A stretch of DNA of 32,086 nucleotides from Microbacteriaceae bacterium (GTDB lineage Bacteria > Actinomycetota > Actinomycetes > Actinomycetales > Microbacteriaceae). Made by a program: the position numbers and the translations under genes. Below are positions 1 through 7,376 of this stretch, one piece after another. Positions within the stretch are counted from its first letter, which is position 1. The number at the start of each line of letters is the position of its first letter. The stretch covers positions 1 through 32,086 of the forward strand of contig JAODMH010000041.1 in NCBI GenBank assembly GCA_025465035.1, given 5' to 3'. The notes under the pieces are model-generated. The model did not search any database and was not told the DNA's origin. It saw only the letters and a program-made list of their open reading frames with translations.

Positions 1-1
1 C

Positions 2-1375
2 GGCGCCGGGGCCGTCGGCGAGAATATCGCCGACCGAGCAGTTCAGGGTGGCCTCACCGCGCTGCTCATCGAGAGCGAGCTCGTCGGCGGCGAATGCTCC
101 TACTGGGCCTGCATGCCATCCAAGACCCTGCTGCGCAGCGGGATCGCCCTGCGTGCTGCCAAGGCGGTTGGCGGGGCGCGCGAGGCTGCGACCGGCGGCC
201 TCGATGTCGCCGCGATCTTCAAACGCCGCGACGGCATGGTGCACGAGTGGGATGACCAGAGTCAGGTCGACTGGGTCGCCGGGGCAGGCATCGGCCTCAT
301 TCGCGGGCACGCCAGAATCACCGCGGAGAAGCAGGTGACCGTCGACGGCACCGTCTACACCGCCCGTCACGCCGTGGCTGTGAGCGTCGGATCTGATCCG
401 CTGCTTCCCGACATCCCCGGCATCACCGACGTGAGCCCATGGACCAGCCGGGACGCGACCTCCGCGAAAATAGCGCCGAAGAGTCTCGCGATCATCGGCG
501 GCGGTGTCGTCGCCGTCGAAATGTCGACGGCATATGCGAGTTTCGGCACCGAAGTGACGGTGCTCGCCCGTAGCGCGCTGCTCGGCGGCCAGGAACCATT
601 CGCCGGCGAGACCGTGACCAAGGCGCTCGGCACCCTCGGTGCCACCGTGAAGATCGGGGTGTCGGCGACCTCGGCGAAGCGTACAGACGTGGGAGTCGAA
701 CTGCGCCTAGACGACGGCTCGACCCTTACCGCAGAGGAGGTCCTGGTGGCCACGGGACGTGTACCGCGGACCTTGGACCTCGGCTTCGAGAACATCGGTC
801 TCACCCCCGGCGACTGGCTCGACGTCGACGACACGCTGCTGGTGACGGGGTTCGACTGGCTCTACGCCTGCGGCGACGTCAACCATCGCGCGCTGCTCAC
901 CCACCAGGGCAAATATCAGGCACGCGCGGCCGGCGACGTCATCGCGGCTCGAGCTCTCGGCAAGCCGGTCTCCGACGGCAAGTGGGGCACTCACGTCGCG
1001 ACGGCCGACCACGAGGTCGTCCCGCAGGTCGTCTTCAGCGACCCTGAGGTGGCCTCGGTGGGGCTCACCGCCGATGCAGCGAAGAGGGCGGGTTACGACA
1101 TCCGCGTCGTGGACTACAACCTCGGCTGGGTCGCCGGTTCCTCACTGCAGGCGGATGACTACGAGGGCAGGGCACGCATGATCGTGGATGAGAACCGCAA
1201 GGTCATTCTCGGGGTCACCTTCGTCGGCCAGGATGTTTCAGAACTCATCCACGCTGCCACTACCGCGATCGTCGGGGAAGTACCTCTGGACAGGCTCTGG
1301 CACGCCGTGCCCGCCTATCCGACCATGAATGAGATCTGGCTGCGCCTGCTCGAGACCTACGGCAGGCCAGCGTGA
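2..1375 (+). CDS. Class I pyridine nucleotide-disulfide oxidoreductase, MerA/Lpd-like (5' truncated)
   Basis: The reading frame is open from base 2, so the ORF-track start at 113 is an internal Met and the true start lies left of the window. The visible N-terminus carries the FAD-binding GAGAVG motif, so probably only about ten residues are missing. A redox-active disulfide CxxxxC lies in GGECSYWACMPSK (visible residues 32 and 37). Next come an NAD(P)-binding stretch (IIGGGVVAVE), the second FAD motif (YACGDVN) and a C-terminal dimerisation domain. In glutathione reductase and Lpd the partner subunit supplies a His in HxHPTxxE; here the motif reads PAYPTMNE, with Tyr in that place, as I recall for mercuric reductase. 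It is a soluble FAD enzyme that uses NAD(P)H to reduce a disulfide, metal or quinone-like acceptor. The substrate cannot be told from sequence. It runs convergently into the glycosyltransferase, with 10 bp between the stops. Confidence 0.9.
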   Translation, partial: GAGAVGENIADRAVQGGLTALLIESELVGGECSYWACMPSKTLLRSGIALRAAKAVGGAREAATGGLDVAAIFKRRDGMVHEWDDQSQVDWVAGAGIGLIRGHARITAEKQVTVDGTVYTARHAVAVSVGSDPLLPDIPGITDVSPWTSRDATSAKIAPKSLAIIGGGVVAVEMSTAYASFGTEVTVLARSALLGGQEPFAGETVTKALGTLGATVKIGVSATSAKRTDVGVELRLDDGSTLTAEEVLVATGRVPRTLDLGFENIGLTPGDWLDVDDTLLVTGFDWLYACGDVNHRALLTHQGKYQARAAGDVIAARALGKPVSDGKWGTHVATADHEVVPQVVFSDPEVASVGLTADAAKRAGYDIRVVDYNLGWVAGSSLQADDYEGRARMIVDENRKVILGVTFVGQDVSELIHAATTAIVGEVPLDRLWHAVPAYPTMNEIWLRLLETYGRPA

Positions 1376-1385
1376 CGGCCGACTC

Positions 1386-2615
1386 TCACAGACCGGCGTA
1401 GACACCGAGCAGCGCCGTCGCCGTCGCCGCCCAGGTGTACCCCTCGGCGTAGTGCCGGGCCGAGCCAGACAGCCGCTCCAAACGGGCGCTATCGTCGAGC
1501 ATTTCGGCGATGGCGCGTGCCCAGACACGCGGATCGCGTGAGTCGACCAGGTGCCCTGAGACGCCGGTCGAGACCGACTCGACCAGCCCACCACCCCTGA
1601 AGGCGACGACCGGCGTGCCGCTGGCCGCCGACTCGAGCGCCACCAGCCCGAAGGTCTCGGAGTGTGACGGCACGAGGGTCACGGTCGCTGCAGCGAGGAG
1701 ATCGGCGAGGCGTTCGCGCGACAGGGCGCCGACGAAGCGGACTTCGCCGAACACCCCGAGTTGAGAGGCGATGGTGCGCAGCGATACGGCGTATTCTTCG
1801 TCCCCCGGCGTCGCCTCCCCCGCGATCACCAGCACCGGTGCCCACCCGCGCAGGGCGTGCAACTCGGCGAGCGCGCGGATCGCGAGCTCCTGGTCCTTGA
1901 GAGGCTGCACGCGCCCGACGACGGCGAGGATCGGGCGTCCTGACGCGATCGAGAGCTCGTCGCGAAGACGCGCGCCCGCGACATCCGTCCGTGCCGGTGT
2001 GAAGAGATCGACATCGACACCGGGTGGGATCACCCAGATGCGGTCAGCCGGTGCGCGAACCTCGTCGATGAGGATACCCACCTCTGCGGCGGAACCGGCG
2101 ACGATCGCGCTCGCCTGGTTGGCGAGGTACATCTCGGTGCGGACGCGCTGTTCCGGCTCCGGTGCCTGTCCGAGCGCGAGCGCGCCATTCTTCATGGCAG
2201 CGACGGTGTGGAAACTCTGCACGAAGGGCAGCCCCAGTTCGAGAGCGACCGGCAGCGTCGCGAGTCCGCTCAACCAGTAGTGGGCGTGGATGAGGCCGTA
2301 GCGCGGCTGCAGACGGCCGGCGAGATTCGCCACGGCTTCGCCGAACTCGTCGGCGACCTCGAGCAGACGCCCCTTCTCGACGGCACCGGCCGGACCGGCC
2401 GCGAGTTCGTGCAGGGTCACCCCCTCGCTCAGTTCGATGACGCTCGGGGCGCCGGTGGCCCGGGTCAGCAGGTCGACCTCCACCCCCCGCTCGGCAACCT
2501 GCGATGCGATCGACAGCAGTGAGACGTTCATCCCGCCGGAATCGCCCATGCCGGGCGGGGCGATGGGCGAGGTGTGCATGGACACCATCGCCACTCGCTC
2601 CAACGGGCTCACCAT
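1386..2615 (-). CDS. GT4-family glycosyltransferase, MshA-like
   Basis: A 409-residue retaining glycosyltransferase of the GT-B fold. The N-terminal RVAMVSMHTSPIAPPG followed by GDSGGMNV matches the sugar-acceptor loop of MshA (D-inositol-3-phosphate N-acetylglucosaminyltransferase, first step of mycothiol synthesis) and related sucrose-phosphate-synthase-like enzymes. The C-terminal half has VIPPGVD, a VVGR-QPLKD nucleotide-binding region, and the Ex7E motif in SETFGLVALESAASGTPVV, which binds the nucleotide-sugar donor. The ORF track begins 60 codons earlier (2795), but that extension is arginine-rich and unlike the family. I chose ATG 2615 because homology starts there and a TACAGT hexamer lies exactly 6 bp upstream, which suits a leaderless mRNA. 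MshA itself is the nearest named relative, but other GT4 enzymes in actinobacteria share these motifs, so I give no symbol. Confidence 0.87.
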   Translation of the reverse strand: MVSPLERVAMVSMHTSPIAPPGMGDSGGMNVSLLSIASQVAERGVEVDLLTRATGAPSVIELSEGVTLHELAAGPAGAVEKGRLLEVADEFGEAVANLAGRLQPRYGLIHAHYWLSGLATLPVALELGLPFVQSFHTVAAMKNGALALGQAPEPEQRVRTEMYLANQASAIVAGSAAEVGILIDEVRAPADRIWVIPPGVDVDLFTPARTDVAGARLRDELSIASGRPILAVVGRVQPLKDQELAIRALAELHALRGWAPVLVIAGEATPGDEEYAVSLRTIASQLGVFGEVRFVGALSRERLADLLAAATVTLVPSHSETFGLVALESAASGTPVVAFRGGGLVESVSTGVSGHLVDSRDPRVWARAIAEMLDDSARLERLSGSARHYAEGYTWAATATALLGVYAGL

Positions 2616-2627
2616 GCAGACACTGTA
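2616..2627 (-). promoter_or_regulatory. Candidate -10 element for leaderless glycosyltransferase mRNA
   Basis: On the minus strand TACAGT sits exactly 6 bp before the ATG at 2615, placing a likely transcription start on the A of the start codon. There is no Shine-Dalgarno sequence upstream, and no convincing -35. Confidence 0.5.
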
Positions 2628-2719
2628 TTGGTATATGCCCCGCTGCGGCTGAGGGCCTTCCCACGGCCAGAAGTGATACAAATACGACATGTCCGCTGAA
2701 TCGTGCTCTGCCGTCGAGC

Positions 2720-2763
2720 GGCGCACGCGGCGATGCGTGCGCCGGGGCGCCGCGGTCCCCGGC
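2720..2763. other. Two overlapping GC-rich hairpins in the divergent gap
   Basis: The 231-bp gap between the divergent glycosyltransferase and dehydrogenase genes holds no supported gene. It contains GGCGCACGC/GCGTGCGCC (9-bp perfect stem, 6-nt loop, 2720-2743), overlapping GCCGGGG/CCCCGGC (7-bp stem, 9-nt loop, 2741-2763). They share the GCC at 2741-2743 and cannot both form. This may be an attenuator or simply structured GC-rich DNA. Confidence 0.4.
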
Positions 2764-2846
2764 CGACGCCGCGCACAGCTCTCGGCCCCGCTCACGTGGT
2801 TGAATCGCTTCGAGGTAGAGGCAGGACGAGAGAATGGCGGCTACGG

Positions 2847-3689
2847 ATGACCGTGGGCAATCGGGATCTTGATGGCGCAACGATCGTCATCACGGGAGCG
2901 AGTTCCGGCATCGGGCGGGCCGCCGCCACCGCCCTCGCCGATCGCGGCGCGGAGATCGCGGTCGTCGGCCGCAACCCGGAGCGTACGAACGCCGTGGCAG
3001 CGCAGGTGGGCGGCAGGATGTTCGTCGCCGACTATGACCGCCTCGACGACGTACGACACCTGGCTGATGCCCTGCTCGCCGTGTACGACCACATCGACGT
3101 CCTCGCCAACAACGCCGGCGGCCTCGTCAGCAGGCGTGGCCTGTCGGTCGACGGACACGAGCGCACCTTCCAGCACAACCACCTCGCCCCCTTTCTGCTG
3201 ACCAACCTGCTGCTCCCGCGTCTCGCCGTCGGCGGCGGTCGGGTGATCTCGACGGCGAGCGCCGCCAACCTGTTCGGGCGCCTCGACCTCGACGACCTGG
3301 ACGGGAAGAAGCGCCGCTATGCGGGCGGCTGGCGCGCATACGGCACGAGCAAGCTCGAAACGATCCTGTTCATCGAGGAGCTGGCCAGACGCATGGCCGG
3401 AACCGGTGTCGACGCCTTCGCCTTCCATCCCGGGTTGGTGACCACCGGCTTCGGCGCCGATTCCGCACTCCTCAGGTTCGGTCAGTTCGTGAGTCGCGGC
3501 AGTCTGGGGCTCAGCCCAGAGCAGGGCGCCGCGCCGCTCATCCATCTCGCATCGGTCGAGGATGTCGCGGCCCCCAGTGGCACCTACTTCGACGGCCTCA
3601 CGCCGAACGGGCGGACGCTCGCCGTCGCCCATGACGAGGACATCGCCGATAGATTGTGGAGGAAGAGCGCCGAACTGGTCGGACTCTGA
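2847..3689 (+). CDS. Short-chain dehydrogenase/reductase, first of a tandem pair
   Basis: A 280-residue Rossmann-fold SDR. It has the cofactor motif TGASSGIG near residue 15, then VVGRNP after the second strand, where the Arg suggests NADP(H). NNAGG follows, with the catalytic Ser in ISTASA and YGTSK as the Tyr-x3-Lys active site. The layout resembles retinol-dehydrogenase/WWOX-like SDRs, which often act on hydrophobic alcohols or carbonyls; the substrate is unknown. The ORF track starts at 2703, but the first 48 codons are arginine/proline-rich noise and homology starts at MTVGNRDLDG, so I take ATG 2847. The upstream ribosome site is weak. The gene is followed after 14 bp by a paralogue with the same length and motifs, indicating tandem duplication and co-transcription. 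Confidence 0.88.
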   Translation: MTVGNRDLDGATIVITGASSGIGRAAATALADRGAEIAVVGRNPERTNAVAAQVGGRMFVADYDRLDDVRHLADALLAVYDHIDVLANNAGGLVSRRGLSVDGHERTFQHNHLAPFLLTNLLLPRLAVGGGRVISTASAANLFGRLDLDDLDGKKRRYAGGWRAYGTSKLETILFIEELARRMAGTGVDAFAFHPGLVTTGFGADSALLRFGQFVSRGSLGLSPEQGAAPLIHLASVEDVAAPSGTYFDGLTPNGRTLAVAHDEDIADRLWRKSAELVGL

Positions 3690-3703
3690 AAAGGATTTCG
3701 CAG

Positions 3704-4537
3704 GTGAGCGGCAGTCTCGACGGCGTCTCGATCGTCGTCACCGGCGCGAGCTCCGGGCTCGGTCGAGCGGCGGTCGTCGAGTTGGCGCGCCGCGGGGCCT
3801 CGATCGCCGTGGTCGGTCGCAACCCCGACCGCACCGAGGAGGTCGCACGGCTCGTGGACGGCACCGCCTTCGTTGCCGACTTCGATCATCTCGACGAGGT
3901 GCGCGAACTCGCGGATGCCCTGCTCTCGCATTTCGATCGCATCGACGTCCTCGCCAACAACGCCGGCGGCCTCATCGGTAAGCGGGAAATGACGGACGAC
4001 GGTTTCGAGCGCACCTTCCAGTCGAACCACCTCGCGCCCTTCCTGCTCACCAGCCTCTTGCTGCCGCGGATCACCGAGAGCCACGGCCGCGTGCTGTCGA
4101 CCGCAAGCAACTCCAACCTCATCGCCCGGCTCGACCTGAACGATCTGGGCTTCGAGCACCTCCCATGGCGAGGCGGATGGCGCGCCTACGGTACGACGAA
4201 GCTGGAGACGATCCTCTTCATCCGTGAACTCGCTCGAAGGACCGCGGGCACCGGAGTCACCGCCTACTCGTTTCACCCGGGCTACGTGGCATCCAATTTC
4301 GGGGCAAACATCCCGATCATGAATTTCGCGCAGTTCATCAGCGCCGGCAATCTCGGTCTCAGCCCGGAACAGGGCGCTGAGCCACTGGTGTTCCTGGCGT
4401 CGACCGCGGACGTCGGGGCCGAGAGCGGTGCCTACTTCAGCCGCGAGCATCCGCACGGGCGCACCAAGAGGCTCGCGGACAGCGAGGCCACCGCGAAGGC
4501 GCTCTGGGAGAAAAGCGTGGAATTGCTCGGCCTCTAG
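3704..4537 (+). CDS. Short-chain dehydrogenase/reductase, second of a tandem pair
   Basis: A 277-residue SDR highly similar to the gene just upstream, about two thirds identical by eye over the N-terminal half. Motifs in order: TGASSGLG, VVGRNPDRT, NNAGG, a catalytic Ser in LSTASN, and YGTTK. The ORF track begins at 3656 inside the previous gene. I prefer GTG 3704 because an AAAGGA Shine-Dalgarno sequence lies about 9 bp upstream and the protein then aligns from its first residues with its neighbour (SGSLDGVSIVVTG versus NRDLDGATIVITG). Differences cluster after the catalytic site and at the C-terminus, where substrate is bound in this family, so the two copies may have diverged in substrate. 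This is inference; neither substrate is known. Confidence 0.88.
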   Translation: MSGSLDGVSIVVTGASSGLGRAAVVELARRGASIAVVGRNPDRTEEVARLVDGTAFVADFDHLDEVRELADALLSHFDRIDVLANNAGGLIGKREMTDDGFERTFQSNHLAPFLLTSLLLPRITESHGRVLSTASNSNLIARLDLNDLGFEHLPWRGGWRAYGTTKLETILFIRELARRTAGTGVTAYSFHPGYVASNFGANIPIMNFAQFISAGNLGLSPEQGAEPLVFLASTADVGAESGAYFSREHPHGRTKRLADSEATAKALWEKSVELLGL

Positions 4538-4681
4538 TCGGAGCTGAGCGACCGCGCGGCGCCGTTGGCTGAGACGATGCTGGCACCACGCCACCGACTG
4601 CTGCTAACGGTGCCATAACAGTCCTCTCGTCCGGTCACGCAGAGAAGTAGGGTTGTGCTCATCATCGAGATGGGGGATCCC

Positions 4682-5227
4682 GTGCGACACCGACCGGCAT
4701 TCGTTGCGGGCGCGGCTCTGATCGTCGCGATCGGGATGAGCGGTTGCGTGACCCCACCGACGGTGGGGCCGTCACCGTCGGTCAGCGCCTCGCCCTCCTC
4801 CGCACCCAGCGAAAGCCCGACACCGGTCGCACTCAGCTGCGAGAACATCGTCACGCCGGCCGCATATACCGACCTGACGACGGGCGAGAATGAGTTTTCC
4901 TACGACTTCGAGACACGCATGCGCGAGGAGAACAACGATCTGGTCCGCTTCCTCGACTATGGCGGCGTCGCCTGCCAATGGGGCCATCCCAACAGCGACA
5001 CAGTCGTCGTGCTCGCCTACTCCCCGATCACGGAAGAACAGGCCGTCGCCGAACGGCAGTACCTCACGGATAAGGGGTGGAAGCAGTCCAAGCAGGCTGA
5101 CGGCAGCGATACCTGGGCGACGCCGGACCTCGAGTCGTATCTCGGGAATCAGCCGACCTATGTATTCCGCCCCGGCAATTGGCGATACGCGCTCGACGCC
5201 TCGAGTCTCCCCTACTTCACGAGCTGA
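4682..5227 (+). CDS. Small secreted lipoprotein of unknown function (intact copy)
   Basis: A 181-residue predicted lipoprotein. It has a basic N-terminus, a hydrophobic segment and a lipobox ending MSGC (Cys22), then a Ser/Pro-rich linker of about 30 residues and a globular domain with two Cys (SCENI and ACQWG) that could form a disulfide outside the membrane. It is probably anchored to the outer face of the cytoplasmic membrane. The track start at 4655 is less likely than GTG 4682, which has GGGGGA just upstream. The downstream paralogue has the same arrangement, GGGGGA then GTG, and aligns in the leader too. A TAGGGT hexamer at 4648-4653 is a possible -10. I recognise no named domain. The 143-bp gap before it contains nothing else I can support. 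Confidence 0.75.
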   Translation: MRHRPAFVAGAALIVAIGMSGCVTPPTVGPSPSVSASPSSAPSESPTPVALSCENIVTPAAYTDLTTGENEFSYDFETRMREENNDLVRFLDYGGVACQWGHPNSDTVVVLAYSPITEEQAVAERQYLTDKGWKQSKQADGSDTWATPDLESYLGNQPTYVFRPGNWRYALDASSLPYFTS

Positions 5228-5291
5228 CGCGGCAGGTCTAGCCGGAGCGGACAGATAGAAGATAGTTGCACTCACTCAAGAGGGGGAAGCC

Positions 5292-5782
5292 GTGAGGATG
5301 GTTGGAAGAAGTCTGTTTATCGTCGGCTTGCTGAGCATTTCAACGCTGGTGATGGGGTGCACAAACCATTCCCTCGTTGCAGAGTCATCGCCCTCAGCGT
5401 CGCCGTCCTCATCTTCTCAAACCGAGCCCTCATCCGTGCCGACAGATCTCGCATGCGACGATCTAGTTACCGTCGGTTCACTATCCGCAATGACTGCTGC
5501 GGGATGGATTCGCGTCGATACCTTCGAAGCAGAGGTCCGCGCCGGCGATCAGGGACTGAACAAGTTCCTCACATTTGGGGGTCTCGTCTGCAAATGGGGA
5601 GAGCCGTCAAGCGATTTCTATACGGCCCTGGCTTTACTCGATCGCAATCCAAGGATGGCGAACTCTGGACCGGTGTGGCGATCGAAGGGGCTCCATACGA
5701 CTTTGTTCCGGCCTATCTGTTTGCGCCTGGCGCATGGAAATACTCCAACAATGTGAATGCTCTTGCCGAATTTGCGTTCTAG
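5292..5782 (+). pseudogene. Frameshifted paralogue of the upstream lipoprotein gene
   Basis: The GTG at 5292 with GGGGGA upstream opens a reading frame whose signal peptide (lipobox LVMGC, Cys23), Ser-rich linker, DLACDDLVT and LVCKWGEPSSD match the intact copy at 4682-5227. After about base 5630 that frame loses similarity and stops at 5756. Similarity resumes in the -1/+2 frame with GFTRSQSKDGELW and YLFAPGAWKYSNN, ending at TAG 5782. These match GWKQSKQADGSDTW and YVFRPGNWRYALD in the intact protein. Between the two blocks about 20 codons present in the intact copy are absent, so an internal deletion of roughly 60 bp, not a multiple of three, explains both shortening and frameshift. The alternative is two short ORFs (5292-5756 and 5357-5782), neither complete. 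It is likely non-functional unless both frames are joined by slippage, for which I see no slippery motif. Confidence 0.75.
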
Positions 5783-5810
5783 CTAGAGCACGAATCAGGC
5801 ACCGCCGCGC

Positions 5811-7229
5811 TCACCACTGCGGCGGATGCCGATGGTGCCACTGCAGCCGGCGCTCGAGCTGTGCCCCGATCGCCAGCAGCGTCGCCTCCCCACCCGGCCG
5901 GCCGATGAGCTGCACACCCATCGGGATGCCCCCATCGGTCTGGTACACCGGCAAGGTGATCGCCGGCAGCCCTGAGACGTTGGCGAACGACGTGAACGGC
6001 GTGTACTGCACCTGCTGTGCGAAGTTCCGTTCGCCATCCGTGCTGTCGTACCAGCCGATCGGACGCGGCGTCAGCGCGAGCGACGGGGTCATCACCGCGT
6101 CGAAACGGGCGAACTGGCGGATCACCGAGCGCTCGAACACGCTGAGCGCACCGAGGGCCTTCATGAGTTCCAGCGCGGAAATCTCTCGCCCCCGCGCGAC
6201 CAGCCACTGGGTGAGCGGTTCCAGCTTGCCCAGCTCCTCCCCCTCGGCGGGGATTCCTGCGGCGCTCGACTGCCAGATCGTGCGGAAGTTCGGCGCATAG
6301 CTGTCGTCCGGTTCGAGGGCGGTCTGCTCGATACCGTGCCCGATCGCGTCGAGTTCGTTCACCGCAGCGGCCAGGGCGGCGGATGCCTCCTCCGAAACCT
6401 CGATGTCGTAGGCGTCATCCCACGGCGAGGTCGTCATCACACCCAGCTGGAAGCGGCCCTCGCCGCGCACGGCGGCGTTGAGCAGGGCGCCGCCGTCCCA
6501 GCGCGGTGCCCGCAGGGTGAACGGGTAGTCCCCTCCGGCGACCATGGCATCGAGCATCATCGCCGCATCCGCAACCGTTCTGGCGAGCGGGCCGGGAACG
6601 GCGAGGCCGGCGAGCTTGTCGATGCCGGAGCCGCTCGGGATGAGGCCGCGCGATGGCTTGATTCCGACCAGGCCGCAGGCGGCCGCCGGGATGCGTACCG
6701 ATCCCCCGCCGTCCGACCCGGGAGCGAAGGGCAACAGGCCGGCCGCGACGGCTACCGCAGCTCCTCCGCTGGATCCGCCGGCGCCGAGCGAGACGTCCCA
6801 TGGATTCCTTGCGGGCGGAGCGACGAGGGTCTCGGTGTAGGACGGCAGGCCGAACTCCGGCGTGTTGGTCTTGCCGAGGCTCACAGCCCCGGCAGCGTCG
6901 AGCACCGTGACGAGTTCGTCAGAATCCTCCGGCATGAAGCCGGTCATCAGGCGGGAACCGTATCCCGTCGGAACGCCGGCGCGATTCGTGAGGTCCTTGT
7001 CACCGATCGGCAGGCCCCAGAGTGCGGCGGCCTTCGGCACGGCATCGGCGAGGTTCCGCGCACGCTCGACCGCGGCATCCGCCGTCACCGTGACGAAAGC
7101 ACCGAGCCCCGCATCGAGGTGTTCGATGCGGGAGAGATAGTGCGCCGTCAGTTCGACCGGACTGATCTCGCCGCGCTGCAGCCAGTCCCACTGCTCCTGC
7201 GCGGTCAGGTGATGGAGTTCGAAAGCCAC
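5811..7229 (-). CDS. Amidase signature (AS) family amidase
   Basis: A 472-residue amidase hydrolysing a carboxamide to acid and ammonia. The AS family uses a Lys/cis-Ser/Ser triad, all present: Lys78 in PIGDKDL, the Gly/Ser-rich signature [16 protein letters not shown] with cis-Ser153, and nucleophile Ser177 in [12 protein letters not shown]. Length is normal for the family. It is not GatA by context: there is no gatB or gatC nearby. Specificity (aryl amide, 6-aminohexanoate dimer-like and so on) cannot be read from sequence. The start is GTG 7229, with TAGGCT exactly 6 bp upstream and no ribosome site, suggesting a leaderless message. It is convergent with the lipoprotein pseudogene, 28 bp away, and divergent from the LCP gene. 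Confidence 0.92.
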   Translation of the reverse strand: MAFELHHLTAQEQWDWLQRGEISPVELTAHYLSRIEHLDAGLGAFVTVTADAAVERARNLADAVPKAAALWGLPIGDKDLTNRAGVPTGYGSRLMTGFMPEDSDELVTVLDAAGAVSLGKTNTPEFGLPSYTETLVAPPARNPWDVSLGAGGSSGGAAVAVAAGLLPFAPGSDGGGSVRIPAAACGLVGIKPSRGLIPSGSGIDKLAGLAVPGPLARTVADAAMMLDAMVAGGDYPFTLRAPRWDGGALLNAAVRGEGRFQLGVMTTSPWDDAYDIEVSEEASAALAAAVNELDAIGHGIEQTALEPDDSYAPNFRTIWQSSAAGIPAEGEELGKLEPLTQWLVARGREISALELMKALGALSVFERSVIRQFARFDAVMTPSLALTPRPIGWYDSTDGERNFAQQVQYTPFTSFANVSGLPAITLPVYQTDGGIPMGVQLIGRPGGEATLLAIGAQLERRLQWHHRHPPQW

Positions 7230-7241
7230 GGGTCGAGCCTA
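7230..7241 (-). promoter_or_regulatory. Candidate -10 (TAGGCT) for leaderless amidase mRNA
   Basis: On the minus strand TAGGCT is followed by 6 bp and then the GTG start. The same hexamer and spacing precede the acetyltransferase gene and the short ORF ahead of ung. No clear -35 is seen. Confidence 0.5.
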
Positions 7242-7336
7242 CGAGGTTAGTTGCCCGAGTAATGAGGACCGCGCCAGAACAATGGATGCCAGGCCGCCGC
7301 AACCCGGTGGTCGGGCATCCGTCGCCCCCGACGCCG

Positions 7337-7368
7337 TTGACCGCTCTCCCACGATCGTCGGTTAGTAT
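7337..7368 (+). promoter_or_regulatory. Candidate promoter of the LCP gene
   Basis: TTGACC (7337-7342) and TAGTAT (7363-7368) precede ATG 7377 by 8 bp. The 20-bp spacer is longer than ideal, so the -35 may not be used. There is no Shine-Dalgarno sequence, suggesting a very short or absent 5' leader. Confidence 0.4.
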
Positions 7369-7376
7369 CCTCTGCT

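Noticed and set aside
2044-2880. 278-codon minus-strand ORF overlapping the glycosyltransferase
   Set aside because: Arg/Pro-rich frame-shifted shadow of the GT4 gene; no motif.
5600-5660. Programmed frameshift in the second lipoprotein gene
   Set aside because: No slippery heptamer or downstream pseudoknot seen, and about 20 codons are also missing relative to the intact copy, which fits decay better.
5811-7229. GatA subunit of Glu-tRNA(Gln) amidotransferase
   Set aside because: The AS signature is shared, but there is no gatB or gatC beside it.
7286-7318. GGATGCC/GGCATCC inverted repeat before the LCP gene
   Set aside because: Only 7 bp, and the arms equal the hexamer that is common throughout the window, so it may be coincidence.
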